45,069 bases of DNA from Lachnospiraceae bacterium (GCA_028692395.1 JAQUXP010000031.1:1-45069), one strand, 5' to 3'; positions 11,401 to 21,065 are shown, counted from the first letter of the stretch. Numbers and translations are program-made. Notes: generated by a model from the letters alone, not told the origin.

Positions 11401-11772
11401 ATGCCATGGAATCTTGATTCGAAAAGACCGATCTATGAGCAGCTGATTGAACGGGTTATGCAGGATATCGTAACAGGGAATTATAAACCGGGTGAAAAAC
11501 TACCGTCAGTTCGGGAGCTTGCCACACTTGCCGCAGTCAATCCGAACACAATGCAGCGGGCACTGGCAGAACTGGAAACCAGTGGACTTATCAATACGCA
11601 GAGAACCAGTGGGCGTTTTGTTACGGACGATGCTGGACTGATACAACAGGCAAGACAAAACCTGGCTCTTACCCAGGTCAGAACTTATATTTACCAGATG
11701 CAGCAGCTTCAGATTACACCAGATGAGATGCAGCAGCTTTTAGCGAAAACATTGGAGGAGGGAACATTATGA
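11401..11772 (+). CDS. GntR-family regulator, YtrA type
   Basis: A 123-residue repressor with an N-terminal winged helix-turn-helix (about 10-75: YEQLIERVMQDIVTGNYKPG, then PSVRELATLAAVNPNTMQRAL) and only a short helical C-terminal dimerisation tail. This is the YtrA subclass, which typically controls its own ABC-transporter operon, often in response to cell-wall-active compounds. The ribosome site AAAGGAGG precedes the ATG. The stop overlaps the ATPase start by 4 bases. Confidence 0.93.
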   Translation: MPWNLDSKRPIYEQLIERVMQDIVTGNYKPGEKLPSVRELATLAAVNPNTMQRALAELETSGLINTQRTSGRFVTDDAGLIQQARQNLALTQVRTYIYQMQQLQITPDEMQQLLAKTLEEGTL

Positions 11773-12467
11773 ATGAATTATTAACCATGCAGGGACTTTG
11801 CAAGCAATATGGCAACCGCTGCGTGTTGTCAGATTTGAACCTGTCATTGGGGCGGGGGAAAATCATCGGTCTGCTGGGACCAAACGGAAGTGGTAAGACT
11901 ACACTGATGAAGCTGATCAATAATCTGCTGGTACCGTCATCCGGAGAACTTCTGATTGACGGACACAAGCCGGGGATTGAGACAAAGCGGATTGTATCTT
12001 ATCTTCCGGATCATATGTATCTGGGAAGCTGGATGCGGGTCAGCAATCTGATTGAATATTTTGCGGATTTTTACGAGGATTTTGACAGAAGCCGTGCGAT
12101 GGATATGTTGCGGAAGCTCAGTATCAGTCCGGCCGATCAGCTGCAGCACATGTCCAAGGGAACGAAAGAAAAGGTTCAGTTGATTATGGTTATGAGTCGC
12201 CGTGCAAAGCTTTACTGTCTTGATGAACCCATTGCAGGGGTAGATCCGGCGGCCCGGGACTATATCCTGTCCACCATATTGAACAATTATGATGAAGATG
12301 CTACCCTGCTGATTTCCACCCATCTGATTGCAGACATCGAAAATATACTGGATGAAGTCGTGTTTCTCAAGGAAGGACGTATCGTGATGCAATCCTCTGT
12401 GGAGGATATTCGTCAGAAGCAGAACACATCCGTAGACAATCTTTTCCGGGAGGTATTCAAATGTTAA
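11769..12467 (+). CDS. ABC transporter ATP-binding protein (YtrB-like)
   Basis: A 232-residue ATPase with Walker A GPNGSGKT (37-44), Walker B LYCLDEP (148-154) and a non-standard signature MSKGTKEK (128-135) in place of LSGGQ, common in this ABC-2 subgroup. It should energise the permease encoded next. The start overlaps the GntR stop (ATGA) and the 3' end overlaps the permease start by 7 bases, indicating one tightly coupled operon. The substrate is unknown; antibiotic or cell-envelope stress is the usual context. Confidence 0.94.
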   Translation: MNELLTMQGLCKQYGNRCVLSDLNLSLGRGKIIGLLGPNGSGKTTLMKLINNLLVPSSGELLIDGHKPGIETKRIVSYLPDHMYLGSWMRVSNLIEYFADFYEDFDRSRAMDMLRKLSISPADQLQHMSKGTKEKVQLIMVMSRRAKLYCLDEPIAGVDPAARDYILSTILNNYDEDATLLISTHLIADIENILDEVVFLKEGRIVMQSSVEDIRQKQNTSVDNLFREVFKC

Positions 12468-13309
12468 AGAAAATGTTAAAGCATGAATGGAAAGCGACCT
12501 GGAAGCTTCTTGCGCTTCTTAATATTGTGACGATTGCATTGGCATTGTTTGGAAGAACAGCCATGATCTTTGAAGATAAAATACCCCCAATGGTGGTGGC
12601 ATTATACATGATTTTCTTTATAATTGTACTGATTGCCTCGGGGTGTATCTCCTTTGTACTTCTGGTAGTTCGCTACTATCGGAATCTGTATACCGATGAG
12701 GGTTATCTGACAAACACGCTTCCGGTGAGCAGTGCCTGCAGGCTGAATGCCAAACTGCTGAATTTTCTGGCATGGACGCTGTTGAATGTTGTCAGCATTT
12801 TGATCTCTGTTTTGATTTTAGCTTCTACGTCCCAGCCGATTACGGTGCTGATTAGTGATATCGGATCTGTTCTTGTTTCACTTCCCAGGGAAATGGGCGT
12901 AAATGCTGTTGCCATGTGGCTGGTAGTCTTTGGACTCATGGTATTGGGAACACTGTCAAGTATCCTGATGTTTTACTTCTCAATCAGTGTGGGCTGCTGT
13001 TTTAACACCCATAAGGTTGTGGCTTCTGTTGTGACATTTTTTATTACTTACACAGTGCTCCAGGTTATTAGTCTGATGATGGTGATGGGATTTGGAATGG
13101 CAATGTTTAGCAGTCGTACGATAGTCACGCAGAGTACTACTTCCGGTGTAGCTGTCACAGTAACCAGTCCGGCAGGATCAGTTCCACAAAACTTCCTGGC
13201 TTCAGAAGGAACTTTTCTGGTAATTACAATGCTGTTTTTACTTGTCCTGTGTGTAGCTTTCTACTTCTCCTGCAAATACTTACTGGAGAAAAAGCTGAAT
13301 CTGAACTAA
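12461..13309 (+). CDS. ABC-2 type permease subunit
   Basis: A 282-residue hydrophobic protein with about six membrane segments, starting in the cytoplasm with basic LKKMLKHEWKATWK. The loop after TM2 carries YRNLYTDEGYLTNTLPVS, typical of this ABC-2 subgroup. A larger outer loop rich in Ser, Thr and Val lies before the last segment. Partner of the preceding ATPase; the substrate is not predictable. Confidence 0.9.
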   Translation: MLKKMLKHEWKATWKLLALLNIVTIALALFGRTAMIFEDKIPPMVVALYMIFFIIVLIASGCISFVLLVVRYYRNLYTDEGYLTNTLPVSSACRLNAKLLNFLAWTLLNVVSILISVLILASTSQPITVLISDIGSVLVSLPREMGVNAVAMWLVVFGLMVLGTLSSILMFYFSISVGCCFNTHKVVASVVTFFITYTVLQVISLMMVMGFGMAMFSSRTIVTQSTTSGVAVTVTSPAGSVPQNFLASEGTFLVITMLFLLVLCVAFYFSCKYLLEKKLNLN

Positions 13310-13327
13310 ATATCAAAATGATAGAAA

Positions 13328-13572
13328 GGGGGCAGTCGCACTTCGATGTCTGGCAACTCCTTATGAGGGCGGAACACGGTTTCCAAGTCCAAGAGCATAC
13401 GAAAAAGAATAGATTTTGCTAAAAACGTAAGTATTCAGCACAAACTCGTTTCACTCAAACAGTGTGCTGAATACTTACAACGCAAATTTTATTCTTCTTG
13501 TATGCTTAGGACTTCTGCAAATGTGTTCTGCCCTCATAAGGAGTTGCCAGCCACCGAAGTGTGGCTGCCCCC
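13328..13572. repeat. Long palindromic repeat family A, copy 1
   Basis: A 245-base near-complete palindrome. It includes a perfect 21-base pair of arms (one starting CTGGCAACTCC, the other ending GGAGTTGCCAG), ends GGGGGCAG/CTGCCCCC, and a central stem GTAAGTATTCAGCACA/TGTGCTGAATACTTAC. Blocks shared with copies 2 and 3 are AAGTCCAAGAG, TTTTGCTAAAA, AACTCG and TTAGGACTT. It fills most of the 330-base gap before pepF and ends one base before the pepF promoter. Confidence 0.85.
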
Positions 13573-13601
13573 TTGTTTCTGTAAATAATCTGGTGTATAC
13601 T
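13573..13601 (+). promoter_or_regulatory. Predicted sigma-A promoter of pepF
   Basis: TTGTTT, a 17-base spacer and TATACT, directly adjacent to the end of the family A palindrome. Confidence 0.7.
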
Positions 13602-13639
13602 CACAACAAGAAGTAAGTTATGGACAGGAGATCAGTGAT

Positions 13640-15463
13640 ATGGGTAAAAAGAAAGAGAAGCACGTCAATCAGTCTCTTCCGAAGCGTGAGAACATGGATC
13701 CGGCTTTTTGCTGGAATATGCAGGATATGTTTCTGGATGATGATAGATGGCAGGCCGCCTATGACAGTCTGCAGGAGCGTCTGCAGGCGTTTCGGGAATA
13801 TCAGGGAAAACTGAAGAAAAGTGCAGAATCCATGTACGAGATTCTTCAGGAAGGCGATGAGCTTGGCAGACTTTTTGAGCAGGTCTATGTGTATGCAAAT
13901 CTAAGGTACCATGAGGATATGACGAATCAGCATTATCAGGAGCTGTCCGGGAAGACACAGATGCTGCAGGCAGTCTGCATGGATGCCATGTCGTATGTGG
14001 AGCCGGAGCTGATGGAGATTCCGGAGGAAACCATAAGGGAGTATCTGGAAGCGTATGAGCCGCTGCGGCTTTATGAGCGGAGACTGCAGGAGGTTTTGCG
14101 CCAGCGTGCGCATATTCTTTCCCGGGAAGAGGAGCAGATTCTTGCCAGAGCGGCAGAACTGGGAAGCGCCCCTCAGCAGATCTTTATGGCATATAATAAT
14201 GCAGATATTGACTTTGGAAAGATCGAAGACGAAGAGGGGAAGAAAGTAGTTCTCTCCAATGGCCGTTACACTTCCTTTATGGAAAATGAAAGCCGAAAAG
14301 TACGAAAAGCCGCATTTAAGCGGATGTATCAGGTCTATGGTGCCCATAAGAATACGCTGGCAGCAGCATTTACAGCGAATCTGAAGCAGGATCAGTTTTT
14401 TGCAGAGATGCGTCACTATGATACAACTCTTGCCGCTGCTTTAGACGGCGGTAATATTCCGGAAAGTGTTTACAGCCAGCTGATCGAGGCAGTGCATGAA
14501 AAGCTTCCAGCCATGTATCGTTATGTAAAGCTGCGCAGAAAACTGCTGGGACTAAAAAAACTGCATATGTATGATGTGTATGTGCCCATGGTCCAGGGGG
14601 GGAACAGGAGTATCTCTTATGATGAGGCGAAGGCACTGGTAAAAAAGGGACTGGCGGTGCTGGGAGATGATTATCTGGCGCTTTTGGATCGGGGATTTTC
14701 TGAGGGCTGGATTGATGTTTATGAGAATCAGGGAAAAAGAAGCGGTGCTTATTCCTGGGGCGCTTATGGTACCCATCCTTACGTGCTGCTGAATTACAGT
14801 GGGAATCTCAATGCCGTGTTTACCCTGGCTCACGAGATGGGACATGCGCTGCACAGCTACTATTCCGATCAGAAACAGCCGTATGTCTATGCCGGGTATC
14901 GTATCTTTGTGGCGGAGGTAGCTTCCACCTGTAATGAGGCACTGCTGATTCGTTATCTGATTGAGCATGCCAAGGACAAGAAGGAAAAGGCGTATCTCAT
15001 TAATTATTTTCTGGATCAGTTTAAGGGAACCATCTATCGGCAGACGATGTTTGCAGAATTCGAGCAGAAAGTACACGCCAGAATGAAGGCAGAGGGCAGT
15101 ATCGCTGCTCAGACCCTGTGTGATATGTACTATGAGCTGAATCAACTGTATTTTGGAGAGGGCATGGTGAGTGATCCTGAGATTGGACTGGAATGGATGC
15201 GGATTCCACATTTTTACACACCATTTTATGTCTACCAGTATGCTACCGGATTCTCAGCAGCAATCGCAATTGCTTCCAGAATTCTCGCCGGAGAAGAGGG
15301 GATTGTGGAAAAATATAAGACCTTCCTAGGTATGGGAAGCAGCAGAGATCCCATCGATCTCTTGAAAATCTGCGGGGTAGATATGACCAGGAAAGAAACG
15401 GTGGAAGAAGCCTTATCAGTTTTTGAGGATTACCTTACAGAGCTTGAAAATTTAAACAGCTGA
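13640..15463 (+). CDS. pepF: Oligoendopeptidase F (M3B metallopeptidase)
   Basis: A 607-residue cytoplasmic zinc peptidase that cleaves short peptides. The active site HEMGH is at 398-402, and Glu426 in VAEVASTCNEALL is the likely third zinc ligand. The helical N-terminal region (NMDPAFCWNMQDMF) and the C-terminal YQYATGFSAAIAIA are typical of PepF. No signal peptide is present. The chosen ATG has GGAGATC upstream. It is not obviously in an operon. Confidence 0.96.
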   Translation: MGKKKEKHVNQSLPKRENMDPAFCWNMQDMFLDDDRWQAAYDSLQERLQAFREYQGKLKKSAESMYEILQEGDELGRLFEQVYVYANLRYHEDMTNQHYQELSGKTQMLQAVCMDAMSYVEPELMEIPEETIREYLEAYEPLRLYERRLQEVLRQRAHILSREEEQILARAAELGSAPQQIFMAYNNADIDFGKIEDEEGKKVVLSNGRYTSFMENESRKVRKAAFKRMYQVYGAHKNTLAAAFTANLKQDQFFAEMRHYDTTLAAALDGGNIPESVYSQLIEAVHEKLPAMYRYVKLRRKLLGLKKLHMYDVYVPMVQGGNRSISYDEAKALVKKGLAVLGDDYLALLDRGFSEGWIDVYENQGKRSGAYSWGAYGTHPYVLLNYSGNLNAVFTLAHEMGHALHSYYSDQKQPYVYAGYRIFVAEVASTCNEALLIRYLIEHAKDKKEKAYLINYFLDQFKGTIYRQTMFAEFEQKVHARMKAEGSIAAQTLCDMYYELNQLYFGEGMVSDPEIGLEWMRIPHFYTPFYVYQYATGFSAAIAIASRILAGEEGIVEKYKTFLGMGSSRDPIDLLKICGVDMTRKETVEEALSVFEDYLTELENLNS

Positions 15464-15560
15464 TACGGAAAAAACACCTTAGAGGGTATGGAGTATCAAT
15501 ATGCTGTAAAATGTCTTTGTTTTCGAAATAACTTTAGATAAAATTATTTTTATGAATCCC

Positions 15561-15588
15561 TTGAAAAAAAGTCTGAGTATGTTACAAT
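15561..15588 (+). promoter_or_regulatory. Predicted promoter of the nitroreductase gene
   Basis: TTGAAA, a 16-base spacer and TACAAT, 30 bases before the ATG at 15618. Confidence 0.65.
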
Positions 15589-15617
15589 AATGTTACGGAA
15601 AAATTAAGGGTGATGGT

Positions 15618-16382
15618 ATGAACTTATATGAAGCTATTTTTGTGAGAAAATCAGTAAGAAATTTTAATATGGATACACTGAATCCGCAGCTGATGGATAA
15701 AATCCGCGCACATTACAGAGAAGTGAGTGGAATGTTCGCCAACATCGATACGGATTATGCGATTCTGGATAACCGCAAGGGACAGCAGAGAATGCTGTCA
15801 CTGTTTGGGGTGAAAGCACCCTATTATCTGGCATTTTACTCTGAGGAGGCACCTAGGAGTATGATGAATATGGGCTGTATGATGGAGCAGATGGTGCTTT
15901 ACATGTGCAGTATTGGAGTTGCCACCTGTTTTATCGGAAGTAATAAGGTGAAGCGGAATCAGCAGCAGAAGGACGGAAAAGATCTGGTGGGCATCGTGGC
16001 ATTTGGAAAGAGCAAGGGTCCCCATATTCGGAAACAGTCGGAGGCAAAACGTATTCCGCTGGAGGAACTCTGTACGTACAAAGAGGTGCCAAGACAGTGG
16101 ATGAAGCAGCTTCTGGAGGCAGCAAGACTGGCACCTTCCAGCATGAACAGTCAGCCATGGCGTTTTGTGGCTTATGATAACCGGATTCACATCTTTTCCA
16201 AGCGTCACAGCCTGGATCAGCTCAAGAAGTGGGATGAAGTGAACTTTGGTATTATGTTTGCGAATATGATGGTGGTTGCAGAAGAACTCTGGCTGGATGT
16301 AGACTTTATCCGCCTGGAGGATATTTCTCAGAAAAACTTTCCAAACAGTCAGTATGTTTTAAGTGCTATTTTAAAAGCGTAA
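15618..16382 (+). CDS. Nitroreductase-family FMN protein (TM1586-like)
   Basis: A 254-residue flavoprotein. The N-terminus LYEAIFVRKSVRNF is the nitroreductase FMN-binding start, and LLEAARLAPSSMNSQPWRF (about 167-185) is the second hallmark motif. The long form with two half-domains and a Cys-rich mid-region (MGCMMEQMVLYMCSIGVATC) resembles the TM1586-type branch. Likely an NAD(P)H-dependent reductase; substrate unknown. Own promoter; no clear terminator before the tRNA promoter. Confidence 0.88.
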   Translation: MNLYEAIFVRKSVRNFNMDTLNPQLMDKIRAHYREVSGMFANIDTDYAILDNRKGQQRMLSLFGVKAPYYLAFYSEEAPRSMMNMGCMMEQMVLYMCSIGVATCFIGSNKVKRNQQQKDGKDLVGIVAFGKSKGPHIRKQSEAKRIPLEELCTYKEVPRQWMKQLLEAARLAPSSMNSQPWRFVAYDNRIHIFSKRHSLDQLKKWDEVNFGIMFANMMVVAEELWLDVDFIRLEDISQKNFPNSQYVLSAILKA

Positions 16383-16392
16383 TATTTTAGGG

Positions 16393-16421
16393 TTGACAAG
16401 TGTGTGAAACTATAGTATTAT
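16393..16421 (+). promoter_or_regulatory. Promoter of tRNA-Gly
   Basis: TTGACA, a 17-base spacer and TATTAT, 34 bases before the tRNA. A small hairpin (TGCGAGTCG/CGACTTGCA, about 16428-16450) lies between promoter and tRNA. Confidence 0.85.
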
Positions 16422-16455
16422 AAATCCTGCGAGTCGCATTACGACTTGCAGATAT

Positions 16456-16527
16456 GCGCGAGTGGCTCAGGGGTGGAGTACAACCTTGCCAAGGTTGGGG
16501 TCGCGGGTTCGAATCCCGTCTCGCGCT
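16456..16527 (+). tRNA. tRNA-Gly (GCC)
   Basis: A full cloverleaf: acceptor GCGCGAG/CTCGCGC, D stem GCTC/GAGT, anticodon stem CAACC/GGTTG around TTGCCAA (anticodon GCC), and T stem GCGGG/CCCGT with loop TTCGAAT. The discriminator base is T, normal for tRNA-Gly. The 3' CCA is not encoded and must be added enzymatically. Confidence 0.97.
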
Positions 16528-16538
16528 TTTATAGATAG

Positions 16539-16568
16539 AAAAACCGTCCGGATATCCGGGCGGTTTTT
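16539..16568. terminator. Terminator of tRNA-Gly, probably bidirectional
   Basis: AACCGTCCGGA pairs with TCCGGGCGGTT and is followed by TTTT; the A-run on the left would serve the converging helicase gene. Confidence 0.9.
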
Positions 16569-16603
16569 TGTGCAGGTACTATTTTCTGTACCGCAATTGA
16601 TAC

Positions 16604-19600
16604 TTAAAACTGCAGAATCTCCATAAAGTCTTCCTTCGTAGCCAGAGAATCTGTAATGCTTCCATCTGACATAATCTGGTCTGACAGAGAGGCTTTCTTT
16701 TCCTGAAGCTTCAGGATCTTTTCTTCCAGCGTGTTCTTGGTAATCAGTTTGTAGACGGTTACGATCTGTTCCTGACCGATACGGTGTACCCGGTCAGTGG
16801 CCTGGTTCTGGGCGGCCATGTTCCACCAGGGGTCAAAGTGAATGACAATGTTGGCGGCGGTGAGGTTCAGTCCTGTTCCCCCGGCTTTCAGAGAGATCAA
16901 AAATACCGGAGTAGTATCTTCCTGGAAAGCATCTACCAGCTCCTGACGCTTTTCCTTGGAAGTGGATCCGGTGAGACAGTAATAAGAGATCTGTTCCGCC
17001 TGCAGCCGTTGCTCGATAATTGCCAGCATAGAGGTAAACTGTGAGAAGACCAGTACCTTATTGCCAGAGGATACCGCACCCGTAAGCAGAGAGATGCAGG
17101 TCTCCAGCTTTGCAGAATCACCCTTATAATTCTCATATACCAGAGAAGGATCACAGCAGATCTGGCGGAGTCTCGTAAGCTCGGCAAGAAACTGGATCTT
17201 TCCCTGACGGAATTCCTCCGCAGTTTTCTGCGCCAGGGACTGGGTGGTTTTTTTCACCGTTGCCTCATAAAGCTCCCGCTGGGTGCTGTCCATCTTGGAA
17301 TATACCACCTTTTCCAGCTTATCCGGCAGCTCCTTCAACACATCCTTCTTGAGACGGCGGAGAATAAAGGGGCGGATCATTTTCTTCAGCCGGTTTGAGA
17401 TCGTTTCATCTGAGGTAGTGGCGATGGGAAATTCGTATTCAGTTTTAAAGTTCTTGTAGCTGTTTAATATCCCGGGCATCAGGAAGTCGAAAATGCTCCA
17501 AAGCTCACTTAAGGTGTTCTCGATGGGAGTTCCGGTCAGGGCAAAGCGCACCCGTGCCTGTATTCCTTTCACTGCCCGGGCAGCCTGAGTAGTATGATTT
17601 TTGATATTCTGTGCTTCGTCGATGGTGCAGTAATCAAAGGAAAGCTTCTGATATTCCAGGATATCACGCTTTAGCAGGTCGTAGGAGGTAAGATAAATAT
17701 CCGCCTCCCGGGCCAGGAGTTCTTTTCGTTCCCCAGCCTGACCAACCACCGGAAGTACAGACAGCTCCGGTGCAAAGCGGTTAATCTCACTTTCCCAGTT
17801 ATAAACCAGAGAAGCCGGGCAGACGATGAGTGCCCGCAGGGCATGCTGCTGTTTCTTTGCAAGGAAAAAGGTGATCATCTGCAGGGTTTTTCCAAGCCCC
17901 ATGTCATCTGCCAGGATGCCGCCGAAGCTCATCTGATCCAGGGTGCACAGCCAGCGATAGCCAAATTTCTGGTAAGAGCGAAGGTCTGCCTGAAGGGAGT
18001 CGGGAATCTCATAATCACTGTCCTCCACATCCTTCAGATTTCGAATAGCGGCTTTGAATTCCTGGGTGCGTTTGACAGAGAGCTCCGAGTCATGCTCCCG
18101 AAGAACCTGATCCAGGTAAAACGCACGGTAGCCGGGCAGCTGCAGATGTCCTGAGGTCAGCTGCTCACTGTTCAGATCAAGGCCGTCCGCCAGCTCTGCC
18201 AGAGCGGTGATACCATTATCCTCCAATTGCAGGAATTCGCCGTTTGCCAGACGATAGTATTTTTTTCTTCTTCGATAATTCGCAAGAATACCGTCGATAT
18301 CGGCGGCACTGAGCCCCTCTGAATCGATGCTGAGCTCCAGAAGTCCAGCCTGCAGAGAAACACCTACCTTTAGCTTTGGACGGCGCAGCAGCTGTAAACG
18401 TTTGATGGAATCAGACACATACACCGTTCCCAGCTGCTGCAGCTGGTTGATTCCGGTGGAAATGAGCTGATAGATCTGGTCTTCATCTTCCTTCTTCAGA
18501 TAGAGATAATCTGTCTTTTCCATATAAAGAAAATACTGGCGCAGGGTGTTAAAAGCCTGTACCTCCTGGGCGATATCCCGGTACATACCTTCCACAGATA
18601 CCGGATCCAGCAGATTAAAGCTGGTTTCGCCATACCAGGCCTGGATGGTGCCTGTCACACGGTTATCCTGCTCATCCAGATAGATACGGATCTCACAGGG
18701 TTCGGGAGTAAAGACCTGAACCTGCTGGGGCTTCTTTACTTTTGTATATTTTTCCAAATCGGGAAGAATAACCTGACAAAAGGTGTTCATATCCTTTGCG
18801 GAGATGGCATAATTCCGGGAAAAGTCGGAACTGGTAAGCTCCAGAAGTCCTCCCACTCCGTGAAGATACTCTTCGCTGCAGCAGTACATGATATTATCTT
18901 TGAGAATACAAAGCTTTTTATTGCCCCGAAACATTTCCACTGCAGGAAGCACCAGCTGGTAGCCGTCCCCATGCTCTGTGAGCTCCAGTTTGATCCGGGG
19001 ATCCTTATCTACTACCTGAATCGCAGTAGTTTTAGAACCTCGGCCAGCCATCATAATATGAGTGGGACATAAAGAGTAAAGAAGCTCTGTAAGTTCCATA
19101 TCATTTAAGGAAAGGTTGCGCTTGATCGCACTTTCATAAAAATGATAACGCCCATAGGCATAAGGGCTTTCATTCTGTTCTTTTTGAACCCGCATCGTCA
19201 GATAGTCGATCCAGCTTTTTGCTTCCTCGGTGAATACACTGCGTTCATGGATGAAGGAAAGCTTTTTGCCATAGGTGTATTTTTCACGGCCTTCCAGATG
19301 CAGGATAAATTCCCGGATATCCTTGAGCACATACTTTTGTTCCGCACCGATGCGGAAGCTGACGCTCCAGCCCTCATAAGGCTTGTAAGAAAAGGTAGGC
19401 TCCAGTTCAACCTCACCTGTGATGGCCGGTTGAAAATACTGTGCCTTTTCTGCCATGGACCGGGCATAGAGAAGGTGTTCCAGTTCCGGATCCGTGTTGA
19501 TCTGAACAGGTTTCATCTTTACCAGCTTCTGCGTCTGCTGCGTGGTATCCGGCATATCAAGACTGCACAAAAGAGCCAGCCCTACACAATGCTTACACAT

Positions 19601-19849
19601 ACCGGAGTAGGTGTATGCCGCCGGACAGCTGCAGGAGTAATCTGTAATCTCGTCTGCGTGTTCATCATAGGTAATATCAGTCTCGTAGGGCGTACTGTAG
19701 GAGCCATCCACAAGAGCATGAACGGTGAGAACATGGTCATTGAGATAGCTGAATTCCATGTCATGTATTTTCTTATGAAGATAAACCTGATTTCCTCTTG
19801 TATAGGAAGGAGCGCTGCTTTTGGAACGTATTTCGCTTAAACTGATCAT
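16604..19849 (-). CDS. SWIM zinc-finger SNF2-family helicase
   Basis: A 1081-residue DNA-dependent ATPase. The N-terminal SWIM zinc finger has Cys73, Cys75, Cys85 and His87 (SCSCPAA...GMCKHC). A bacterial SNF2-associated region (about 150-600) follows. The SNF2 ATPase core starts near 640 with GGILADDMGLGKTLQ (Walker A) and a DEAQ box in CTIDEAQNIKN. The helicase C domain has SQFTSML, SLKAGGTGLNLT and the arginine-finger motif QATDRVHRIGQ. The family remodels protein-DNA complexes; its cellular role in Firmicutes is unsettled. GGAGAGA precedes the ATG. It is transcribed alone, toward the tRNA. Confidence 0.95.
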   Translation of the reverse strand: MISLSEIRSKSSAPSYTRGNQVYLHKKIHDMEFSYLNDHVLTVHALVDGSYSTPYETDITYDEHADEITDYSCSCPAAYTYSGMCKHCVGLALLCSLDMPDTTQQTQKLVKMKPVQINTDPELEHLLYARSMAEKAQYFQPAITGEVELEPTFSYKPYEGWSVSFRIGAEQKYVLKDIREFILHLEGREKYTYGKKLSFIHERSVFTEEAKSWIDYLTMRVQKEQNESPYAYGRYHFYESAIKRNLSLNDMELTELLYSLCPTHIMMAGRGSKTTAIQVVDKDPRIKLELTEHGDGYQLVLPAVEMFRGNKKLCILKDNIMYCCSEEYLHGVGGLLELTSSDFSRNYAISAKDMNTFCQVILPDLEKYTKVKKPQQVQVFTPEPCEIRIYLDEQDNRVTGTIQAWYGETSFNLLDPVSVEGMYRDIAQEVQAFNTLRQYFLYMEKTDYLYLKKEDEDQIYQLISTGINQLQQLGTVYVSDSIKRLQLLRRPKLKVGVSLQAGLLELSIDSEGLSAADIDGILANYRRRKKYYRLANGEFLQLEDNGITALAELADGLDLNSEQLTSGHLQLPGYRAFYLDQVLREHDSELSVKRTQEFKAAIRNLKDVEDSDYEIPDSLQADLRSYQKFGYRWLCTLDQMSFGGILADDMGLGKTLQMITFFLAKKQQHALRALIVCPASLVYNWESEINRFAPELSVLPVVGQAGERKELLAREADIYLTSYDLLKRDILEYQKLSFDYCTIDEAQNIKNHTTQAARAVKGIQARVRFALTGTPIENTLSELWSIFDFLMPGILNSYKNFKTEYEFPIATTSDETISNRLKKMIRPFILRRLKKDVLKELPDKLEKVVYSKMDSTQRELYEATVKKTTQSLAQKTAEEFRQGKIQFLAELTRLRQICCDPSLVYENYKGDSAKLETCISLLTGAVSSGNKVLVFSQFTSMLAIIEQRLQAEQISYYCLTGSTSKEKRQELVDAFQEDTTPVFLISLKAGGTGLNLTAANIVIHFDPWWNMAAQNQATDRVHRIGQEQIVTVYKLITKNTLEEKILKLQEKKASLSDQIMSDGSITDSLATKEDFMEILQF

Positions 19850-19953
19850 ATTCTCTCCTCATTTTGCTTTCGTAAAAAACTTCACTGCTCTGGCAGCAGG
19901 GCAGGAGCTCTGACTGATAACCGTGATGTCTTGTAACAGTTATCGCACCCTTC

Positions 19954-19982
19954 AGTATAATTGGAAAAGGGGGTTCTGTAAA
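19954..19982 (-). promoter_or_regulatory. Predicted promoter of the SNF2 helicase gene
   Basis: On the minus strand: TTTACA, a 17-base spacer and TATACT, about 105 bases before the start. Confidence 0.65.
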
Positions 19983-20072
19983 GCATTTGCAAGAAGAAAA
20001 AGACCTCTTGTTTTCCGAGAGATGTCAAATTGAAGCATGATATGTGAAAATGATGCGCAAACAATGAGAGTA

Positions 20073-20081
20073 TGGTATAAT
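20073..20081 (+). promoter_or_regulatory. Extended -10 promoter of the AraC gene
   Basis: TGGTATAAT combines a perfect -10 with the extended TG motif; no good -35 is visible. Transcription would start near 20088. Confidence 0.6.
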
Positions 20082-20140
20082 GTGATACAGTAAATATGAA
20101 AAAATCCGATGAGACATTAAAAGAAAGAGGACTAAGCCTA

Positions 20141-21064
20141 GTGAATAAAAATGTTGGATATACCGAAACAGGAAAGTTTACGTGTCTGGAAGATTTGGAC
20201 AATACCGTGGATTATCAGATGTTTAATCCAATAGTGCTTGATTACTGTGGAAAAGAAAACTGCCTTCCGGGACATCAATTCGGACCGTACATCAGAGAAA
20301 AATATGTAATTCATTTTGTACTGGAGGGAAAAGGAACCTTCCTCTCCGGGCATAAGAAATATGAGCTTACCAAGGGATCTGCTTTCATAATTCTTCCAGG
20401 GGAGGAAGCGACTTATCGTGCGGATATGAAGAAACCCTGGTCTTATGCATGGATTGGATTCCACGGCTATCGTGTTCCGGAGTGGATACATAAGATGGGA
20501 TTTAGCAGAGAAAATCCGGTGATGGAGCTTTCCAACCTGCCGCATATTCTGCAGATTATCGAAAAAATTCTTGCAGAAAAGCAGCTGACGATGGTAAATG
20601 AACTCCGGCGGATGAGTGGTCTGTATGAGATCATGGCTCTGATTATAGAGAGCCAGATGGAAGCCAGAGGAACGAAAAAACATGATTATTCCCAGGGTAC
20701 CTATGTGAAATGCGCTGTGGATTATATGGCGTGTAATTATGGAAAAAAGATTAAGATTGATGATCTGGCAGAGATGATCGGGATCAGCCGAAGCCATCTT
20801 ACCTTAAGCTTCAAGAAAGAGCTGAATATCTCTCCCCAGGAGTTTCTTATGAATTTTCGTATGGAGAAAGCCTGTGACCGACTGAAGAATACCAATGACC
20901 CTATTAATGTAATTGCTGCCGAGGTTGGCTACAACGATTCTCTGGCGTTTTCCAAGGCTTTTAAGCAGCGAATGGGTGAGAGTCCGAAAGCATATCGGGA
21001 AACCAAGATCGAATTGATTGACCGGCACGAAAAGGGTGACTATGACGGTGCCTGCCCACTGTAA
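20141..21064 (+). CDS. AraC-family regulator of the alpha-galactoside locus
   Basis: A 307-residue regulator with an N-terminal cupin-like sugar-sensing domain (GHQFGPYIREKYVIHFVLEGKG) and a C-terminal double helix-turn-helix (KIDDLAEMIGISRSHLTLSFKKELN; NVIAAEVGYNDSLAFSKAFKQRMGESPKAYR). The GTG at 20141 is preferred because AAGAGGA precedes it; the ATG at 20096 has no ribosome site and lies about 8 bases from the likely transcript start. It probably activates the binding protein-permease-galactosidase genes downstream, as for RafR/MsmR, by context. Confidence 0.9.
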   Translation: MNKNVGYTETGKFTCLEDLDNTVDYQMFNPIVLDYCGKENCLPGHQFGPYIREKYVIHFVLEGKGTFLSGHKKYELTKGSAFIILPGEEATYRADMKKPWSYAWIGFHGYRVPEWIHKMGFSRENPVMELSNLPHILQIIEKILAEKQLTMVNELRRMSGLYEIMALIIESQMEARGTKKHDYSQGTYVKCAVDYMACNYGKKIKIDDLAEMIGISRSHLTLSFKKELNISPQEFLMNFRMEKACDRLKNTNDPINVIAAEVGYNDSLAFSKAFKQRMGESPKAYRETKIELIDRHEKGDYDGACPL

Positions 21065-21065
21065 A

